DNA of 33,581 bases, taken from NCBI GenBank assembly GCA_001724275.1, contig MEDZ01000038.1, forward strand, positions 1 through 33,581. Direction: 5' to 3'. This DNA comes from Gemmatimonadetes bacterium SCN 70-22 (GTDB lineage: Bacteria > Gemmatimonadota > Gemmatimonadetes > Gemmatimonadales > Gemmatimonadaceae). How positions within the stretch are numbered: the first letter of the stretch is position 1; each line of letters starts with the position of its first letter. A model generated the notes under the pieces. That model saw only the letters and a list, made by a program, of their open reading frames with translations. It did no database searches and was not told where the DNA came from. The position numbers were made by a program, and so were the translations under genes. Shown piece by piece: positions 29,416 to 33,581 of the stretch.

Positions 29416-31020
29416 ATGTCCATCGGCAGGAAGCTTGCAGTAACCGCCGCCGTGACGCCCCCCTCTCATACACGCCGCCCCCCCGACCTCCTGCTGGCAG
29501 GAACGGGCCTGCTGGCGATCCAGCTAGCCACGCTCGCCCTGGCGGATGGGTGGGGGCTCTTCACCACACCGGCGTGGCAGGACGAATACGTCTCGCTCCA
29601 CGTGGCGGGGCGAGGCTCGGTCGCAGAGAGCCTGCGCGCCCTCGCGCAGGGGGCCGACACCAACGCACCCCTGCTGTATCTGGCGCAGCGCCTTGTTGGA
29701 TTCATATCCGGGGGGCTCGACCTCACGGGACAGGTGATGCTCCCGTTGCGGCTCCTGAGCTTCGCCTGCGTCTGGGGGACGCTTCTCGGAACCTACGCCC
29801 TGTTGCGGCCGAACTTCCCCCACCTGGTCGCCTTCGCCGCCGCCGCTGCCCTCTGGACGCACCCGCTCATCGTGCAGCACGCGTTCGAGGCGCGCTTCTA
29901 TGGCCCATGGCTGCTCTGCACGGTGCTGTTCGCGCTCGCGGTGTCGCGCGCGGGCGAGTGGCCACCTTCGACTCATCGGCTGGCGATCGCGCTGAGCGCG
30001 GCAGCCCTGTGCCTCGTGCACTACTTCGGCGTGATTACCTGGGGAATCATCGTCGTCGCGCAGGGCGTCAACGATGCGCGGGTGAAACCATTCGCGTGGC
30101 GGGCGACCGCACGGCGGTTCGCACCCGCGACTGCGGGGCCGTTGGCCCTGGCGATGTGCGTCCCCCTCTACCTGGGGCAGCGACTATCGCTGACCGTCTC
30201 CACGTGGATCCAGCCGGCGACCGTGACAAAGGCCGTGCTCTACATGCTCCTCGTGGTGTGGCCGATCGGACTCCTTGGCGGTTCGCTCCGACTCGCCTCG
30301 GTCGGGATGCGACCCACGGACGGATCCACTCCGGTATCGGCTTCGGTGCCCACGCGATCGCGGGGTGCGTGGACGCTGCTCGCGCTGGTGCTGCTCCCGG
30401 TCATGCTGATCGCCTTCTCGCTCCTCTTCCAGCCGGTGCTCATCGATCGCTACGTTACCGTCGGGGTGCTGGGCGGCGCTCCCGTGATTGCGTGGAGCCT
30501 TCGACGGTACCGCACCGGGGGGCATATACTGGCCCTCGCGGTGATGGCCGCCCTCTCGGTGATGGCGATCCGTCATCGCGCATCGCTCAATCGCAAGACG
30601 ACGGAGACGAACGCACGGATCGCCCGGGACATCTCGACCCATGTCGGGCGAGGCGAGCCGGTCGTGTTCACAGCGCGACGTACTATGTATCCCGTCGTCA
30701 GCCTCCTGCCGCACTCCATGGCATCGCAGTTGGCCTTCCCCGACTTCGCGGAATCCATGCGACGGGGCGCGAGCGACTTCGAGATCTTCGAACGCGACGC
30801 GGCGCGCGTGCATGCGCGCCTGTACGGCTTCCCGGCACTCCGTCGCATGGAAGACCTTCGCCGCCTCGAGCAATTCCTGCTGGTCACGCGCGAGGACACC
30901 TTGGCTTTCGCCGAGCGCTGGTTTGCGGGCTACCGCGCCGAGCGCCTCGCCCCCCATCTCTTCCGCCTTCGGATGGCTGCCCCCCCGGCGACCGAGAGCG
31001 GACGCGCCACGACGCCATGA
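29416..31020 (+). CDS. GT-C glycosyltransferase, GT39/ArnT-like membrane protein
   Basis: 534 residues, first gene of a four-gene overlapping operon. About ten hydrophobic segments, then a soluble C-terminal domain (about 400-534). The first extracytoplasmic loop has WQDEYVSLHVAGRGS with Asp56 and Glu57, the acidic pair expected for the catalytic site in GT39/GT83 enzymes, followed by TNAPLLYLAQRLV and later HAFEARFYGPWLL, both matching that family. Such proteins move a sugar from a polyprenyl-phosphate donor to lipid, protein or glycan outside the cytoplasmic membrane. ATG 29416 has no obvious ribosome-binding site; GTG 29452 is an alternative. Its stop overlaps the next start in ATGA. Confidence 0.85.
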   Translation: MSIGRKLAVTAAVTPPSHTRRPPDLLLAGTGLLAIQLATLALADGWGLFTTPAWQDEYVSLHVAGRGSVAESLRALAQGADTNAPLLYLAQRLVGFISGGLDLTGQVMLPLRLLSFACVWGTLLGTYALLRPNFPHLVAFAAAAALWTHPLIVQHAFEARFYGPWLLCTVLFALAVSRAGEWPPSTHRLAIALSAAALCLVHYFGVITWGIIVVAQGVNDARVKPFAWRATARRFAPATAGPLALAMCVPLYLGQRLSLTVSTWIQPATVTKAVLYMLLVVWPIGLLGGSLRLASVGMRPTDGSTPVSASVPTRSRGAWTLLALVLLPVMLIAFSLLFQPVLIDRYVTVGVLGGAPVIAWSLRRYRTGGHILALAVMAALSVMAIRHRASLNRKTTETNARIARDISTHVGRGEPVVFTARRTMYPVVSLLPHSMASQLAFPDFAESMRRGASDFEIFERDAARVHARLYGFPALRRMEDLRRLEQFLLVTREDTLAFAERWFAGYRAERLAPHLFRLRMAAPPATESGRATTP

Positions 31021-32027
31021 ACGGTCGGGCGTCCGCATCCTCGCTGCGCGATCGTCTCGTCCCCGCGCTGCTCATCGGGATCCTCGCCGCCGTCTGGTCG
31101 CGACAGCACGCCATCGCGAACCCGGCGTTCACGAGCGACTTCGACCAGGTCTGGGCGGCCGCTGGTGCGTTGTTGCGCGGCGACAATCCGTACGCCGAAG
31201 TGGGGCCGCACGCGCCGTTCACCTGGCGCTGGCCGTTGTACTATCCGATGCCGGCGCTCCTCATCGCCGCGCCGCTCGGAGCGCTCCCGGTTGTCGCGGC
31301 TCGAGCGATCTTCGCCGGCGTCGGCGCCGCGCTTTTCACGTTCGCGATCTCGCGCGACGGGTGGGGGCGGTGGCCCATCCTGCTGAGCGTCACCTTCTTC
31401 GTCAGCATCGACCTGGTGCAATGGTCGCCGTACCTGGCGGCCGCGTTCTACCTGCCCGCGGCCGCACTTCTCGTCCCCGGCAAGCCAAACTTCGCCCTCC
31501 CGGTGGTCGGCGGCGCGCGCGATCCCCGCACGTGGCACTTCCTGATACTCGGGGCTGTCCTTCTGGGCGTCGCGTCGTTCGCCGTCCGTCCGACGTGGCT
31601 TGCCGAGTGGATGGCGAACGTGCGCGAGGCGCCTCACTTCGTTCCTCCCGTCATGCGACGCGGTGGGGTGTTGCTGCTGCTGGCAGCGCTCCGCTGGCGA
31701 AGGGCGGAGGCGCGCTGGTTCCTCGCGCTCTCCGTCATGCCGATGGCGCCGTCGTTCTACGACCAGCTCCTCCTGGTCGCGGTGTGCACCACCTGGTGGG
31801 AATCGGCGATCCTGGCGGCGTCGACCTATGTGCTCTACTTCTACGTCGGCGCCAACCTGCCGCAGCCAGACTACGCGGCGTGGGGAGAGCTGGTGGGCGA
31901 CGCTACCGTCTGGTTCTGCTACCTGCCGATGCTGGCGATCCTGCTGCGAAGACCTAACGAGGGAGGCATCCCGCATCCGCGCGCACTCCTCGTCTCTTGG
32001 CGTTCCCCCCGGAAACCCGGCCCGTGA
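31017..32027 (+). CDS. Short GT-C-like (GT87-type) polytopic membrane protein, paralogue C
   Basis: 336 residues from ATG 31017, in an ATGA overlap with the upstream gene. Family signature: TSDFDQVWAAAGALLRGDNPY (about 39-59), WRWPLYYPMPALL, GKPNFALP, RPTWLAEWMANVREAPH, LAALRWRRAEARW and LRRPNEGG near the C-terminus. About eight hydrophobic segments. It is most similar by eye to paralogue B, with which it shares the RRPNEG end motif. Coupled translation with a GT39-like enzyme and paralogue D supports a joint role in one glycan pathway. Its frame is open far upstream, but that region is the out-of-frame GT39 gene. Confidence 0.8.
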   Translation: MNGRASASSLRDRLVPALLIGILAAVWSRQHAIANPAFTSDFDQVWAAAGALLRGDNPYAEVGPHAPFTWRWPLYYPMPALLIAAPLGALPVVAARAIFAGVGAALFTFAISRDGWGRWPILLSVTFFVSIDLVQWSPYLAAAFYLPAAALLVPGKPNFALPVVGGARDPRTWHFLILGAVLLGVASFAVRPTWLAEWMANVREAPHFVPPVMRRGGVLLLLAALRWRRAEARWFLALSVMPMAPSFYDQLLLVAVCTTWWESAILAASTYVLYFYVGANLPQPDYAAWGELVGDATVWFCYLPMLAILLRRPNEGGIPHPRALLVSWRSPRKPGP

Positions 32028-33097
32028 GCGCGCAGCTGGTACCCCGTCGTGACCGCGCCGTCGCGATGCTGGTCGTGGCGCTGTTCACCATGACGTACGC
32101 GGCCGCCCGTGCCATCCACGAGCCGGCGTGGTCCACCGACTTCGACCAGCTCTGGCACGCCGCGCGCGCGCTCGTGGCCGGCGGGAACCCCTACGACGTC
32201 GTCGGGCCGGGTAAGGCGTTCCAGTGGGATTGGCCGCTCTACTACCCTCTCCCCGCAGTCGTCCTCGCCGCGCCCTTCGCGTGGATGCCGGTGGCGCTGG
32301 CACGCGTCGCGTTCAGCACCATCTCGGGCGCCGTCCTGGGATACGCCCTGGGGCCGCGCCTGCGCACCCACTGGCCGCTCCTCCTCAGCGCCGCGTACCT
32401 GATCGCCACCTCGCGCACGCAATGGGCCCCACTCGTCCTCGCGACGTTGTGGCTCCCATGGGCGGGGGTGGCGATCGCCGCCAAGCCCAACGTCGGACTC
32501 GCCGTCCTGACGGCGCTCCGCGGTCGTCACCTCGTGAACGCCATCGCGGCGGCGGCGGCGATCACGCTTCTCGCGACGGGAATCCACCCGCAGTGGATAT
32601 CCGAATGGCGCGCCTCGATCGCCGACGCCCCACACATCGTGGCACCGCTGTTCATGCCGTGGGGCTTCCTCCTGGCGCTCGCGGCGCTACGATGGCGTCG
32701 CGCCGACGCCCGGCTCCTGCTGGGGCTCGCGCTCCTCCCTCACACGCCCTCCCTCTACGACCTGGTCCCCCTGTTCTTCCTCGCCCGCACGCTGCGCGAG
32801 TCGCTCGTACTCGCGGTGCTCACCCACGTCCTGTTCTTCGGCTTCATCGCGTTCAGCGGAGGGCCGACGTTCGATACGTATGCGGCGGCGCTGGGGCGCG
32901 CCTCGGTGCTCGTCGTCTACCTCCCCGCACTGGCTGCCGTTCTGTCGCGCCCGAACGTCGAAGTAGAATCACCTGCCGACGAGAACGTCAGCTGGCGCCA
33001 AGCGCTTCCCACGACACCTGTCTGCGCCTTGCTCAGTATCGCCCTGCTCATGGGCGCGACGTTTCTCATCTGGCTGCCGCTGGTCACCAGGCGATGA
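32024..33097 (+). CDS. Short GT-C-like (GT87-type) polytopic membrane protein, paralogue D
   Basis: 357 residues from GTG 32024, in a GTGA overlap with paralogue C; an earlier in-frame TTG at 31997 is less likely. Signature: STDFDQLWHAARALVAGGNPY (about 37-57), WDWPLYYPLPAVV, AKPNVGLAV, HPQWISEWRASIADAPH, LAALRWRRADARL and LSRPN. It carries one more hydrophobic segment at the C-terminus (about 335-354) than its paralogues. Its stop overlaps the start of the next, interrupted gene in ATGA. Predicted membrane glycosyltransferase or lipid-linked-sugar-binding protein; the family has no function that I know of. Confidence 0.8.
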   Translation: MSAQLVPRRDRAVAMLVVALFTMTYAAARAIHEPAWSTDFDQLWHAARALVAGGNPYDVVGPGKAFQWDWPLYYPLPAVVLAAPFAWMPVALARVAFSTISGAVLGYALGPRLRTHWPLLLSAAYLIATSRTQWAPLVLATLWLPWAGVAIAAKPNVGLAVLTALRGRHLVNAIAAAAAITLLATGIHPQWISEWRASIADAPHIVAPLFMPWGFLLALAALRWRRADARLLLGLALLPHTPSLYDLVPLFFLARTLRESLVLAVLTHVLFFGFIAFSGGPTFDTYAAALGRASVLVVYLPALAAVLSRPNVEVESPADENVSWRQALPTTPVCALLSIALLMGATFLIWLPLVTRR

Positions 33098-33492
33098 GAT
33101 CTGGCGGCGCGTCGGCGCGAATGGGCCAGTACGCAGGGGTCGCCTGCTTCGCCGCAATCTGGTTGCTCCTGGCGGTGTTCCTCTTCGCCCCATCGCTGGA
33201 TCGCCCCATCGACTTGATTGACTTTCACGACATCACCCCGCTCATTCGTGCCAGCGACAGTGCGTGGGACGCTCTCGTTTCTGTCAGTGCGTTGTACCAA
33301 AGACATGGACGGCTCAGCGTCGTGAGCTATGCGTACTTCGTCGCCAAGTGGTACGCATTCGGCGATTGGGGCCTCGGATGGCAAATCGTTCGCCTCGTCG
33401 AAGTTGCCGTGACAGCGGCGCTCTTCTACCTGCTTCTGCGGCGCCTTGGCGCGGGGCGCACCGGCGCCGCCCTCGCACAATTCTGGACCTGA
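33094..33492 (+). pseudogene. 5' part of a further polytopic membrane protein, cut off by an insertion sequence
   Basis: ATG 33094 overlaps the preceding stop by four bases. 132 codons are readable: one hydrophobic helix (about residues 12-32, ACFAAIWLLLAVFLFAP), a loop with DRPIDLIDFHDITPLI, and a second hydrophobic stretch (VEVAVTAALFYLLLRRLGAG). The layout resembles the start of a large GT39-type or similar polytopic membrane protein. The stop TGA at 33490-33492 seems to be the first three bases of the adjoining mobile element, so the protein ends abruptly after FWT. If the remainder exists, it should resume beyond the element, outside the window. Confidence 0.7.
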
Positions 33493-33581
33493 CCCGGTTT
33501 GATGGACACCTCACCAGCCCCAAATTGAGGGCGGAGGTGTTCAATGGCAGCACGACGGAAGCAGACCGCAGGGGACCAGCG
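33490..33581 (+). mobile_element. Left end of an insertion sequence, possibly IS3-like (continues beyond the window)
   Basis: Composition and style change at about 33490: TGACCCGGTTTGATGGACAC reads like an IS terminus beginning TGA, and is followed by an inverted pair ACACCTC (33506-33512) and GAGGTGT (33534-33540), then a good ribosome-binding site and a start codon. The boundary coincides with premature termination of the preceding gene. Family assignment is a guess from the TGA start and the layout; the other end and the target duplication are not visible. Confidence 0.55.
33544..33581 (+). CDS. Start of a probable transposase gene (partial)
   Basis: ATG 33544 is preceded by GCGGAGGTG at ideal ribosome-binding distance. 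The visible residues are MAARRKQTAGDQ, a basic start compatible with the first frame of an IS3-type transposase, but too short to identify. Confidence 0.5.
   Translation, partial: MAARRKQTAGDQ

Noticed and set aside
29319-31016. Upstream extension of paralogue C giving about 900 codons
   Set aside because: This stretch overlaps the clearly coding GT39-like gene in another frame and has no conserved motif; the ATGA overlap fixes the start at 31017.

Overview
The window is very GC-rich, densely packed DNA. Its gene content (an ECF sigma/anti-sigma pair, many lipoproteins, two ZIP transporters, a three-subunit molybdenum hydroxylase, GT-C membrane glycosyltransferases) and its style (four-base ATGA/GTGA overlaps, a recurrent CGTTAGG word) suggest a chromosome of a Gemmatimonadota-type bacterium. 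That assignment is an inference from general familiarity; no rRNA or marker gene is present. I see no tRNA, rRNA or CRISPR array.

Layout. 1-169 is the tail of an unknown + strand gene ending in Pro/Lys repeats. 227-6705 holds a lipoprotein (-), an Old Yellow Enzyme (+), two translationally coupled ZIP metal transporters (-), a phosphoesterase lacking its N-terminal metal site (-), an alpha/beta hydrolase and a matrixin-like metalloprotease (+). 6721-9339 (-) is an overlapping operon: ECF sigma factor, zinc-finger anti-sigma factor, and a membrane protein with two PDZ domains and a His-rich repeat. 9643-11711 (+) carries a beta-lactamase-fold serine hydrolase with a histone-H1-like tail, a clear intrinsic terminator, and a SufT/MIP18-family protein. 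11885-14987 (-) is RNase D overlapping a GHL10-type glycoside hydrolase. 15150-17084 holds a second alpha/beta hydrolase (+), a HAD-family protein (-) and a 7Fe ferredoxin (-).

17253-20224 encodes the 2Fe-2S and molybdopterin subunits of a PaoABC-type aldehyde/xanthine oxidoreductase. The large subunit has a repeat-containing insert at which strand composition and codon choice flip. The matching FAD/4Fe-4S subunit lies apart at 24054-25034. Between them are a short GT-C-like membrane protein, an M23 lipoprotein coupled to a YhbY RNA-binding protein, a DUF6174-like lipoprotein and another lipoprotein. 25086-26372 is an ABC-2 (NatB-like) permease.

26392-33492 is the most distinctive part. It has three more members of the short GT-C-like family, a UbiA enzyme resembling decaprenyl-phosphate phosphoribosyltransferase, a GT2 polyprenyl-phosphate glycosyltransferase and a GT39-like glycosyltransferase. 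The last four genes overlap by exactly four bases each. I read this as a lipid-linked sugar system for an extracytoplasmic glycan, with UbiA and GT2 making polyprenyl-phosphate sugar donors and the GT-C proteins using them outside the membrane. The operon's last gene is cut off at 33492, where an insertion sequence appears to begin and run off the window.
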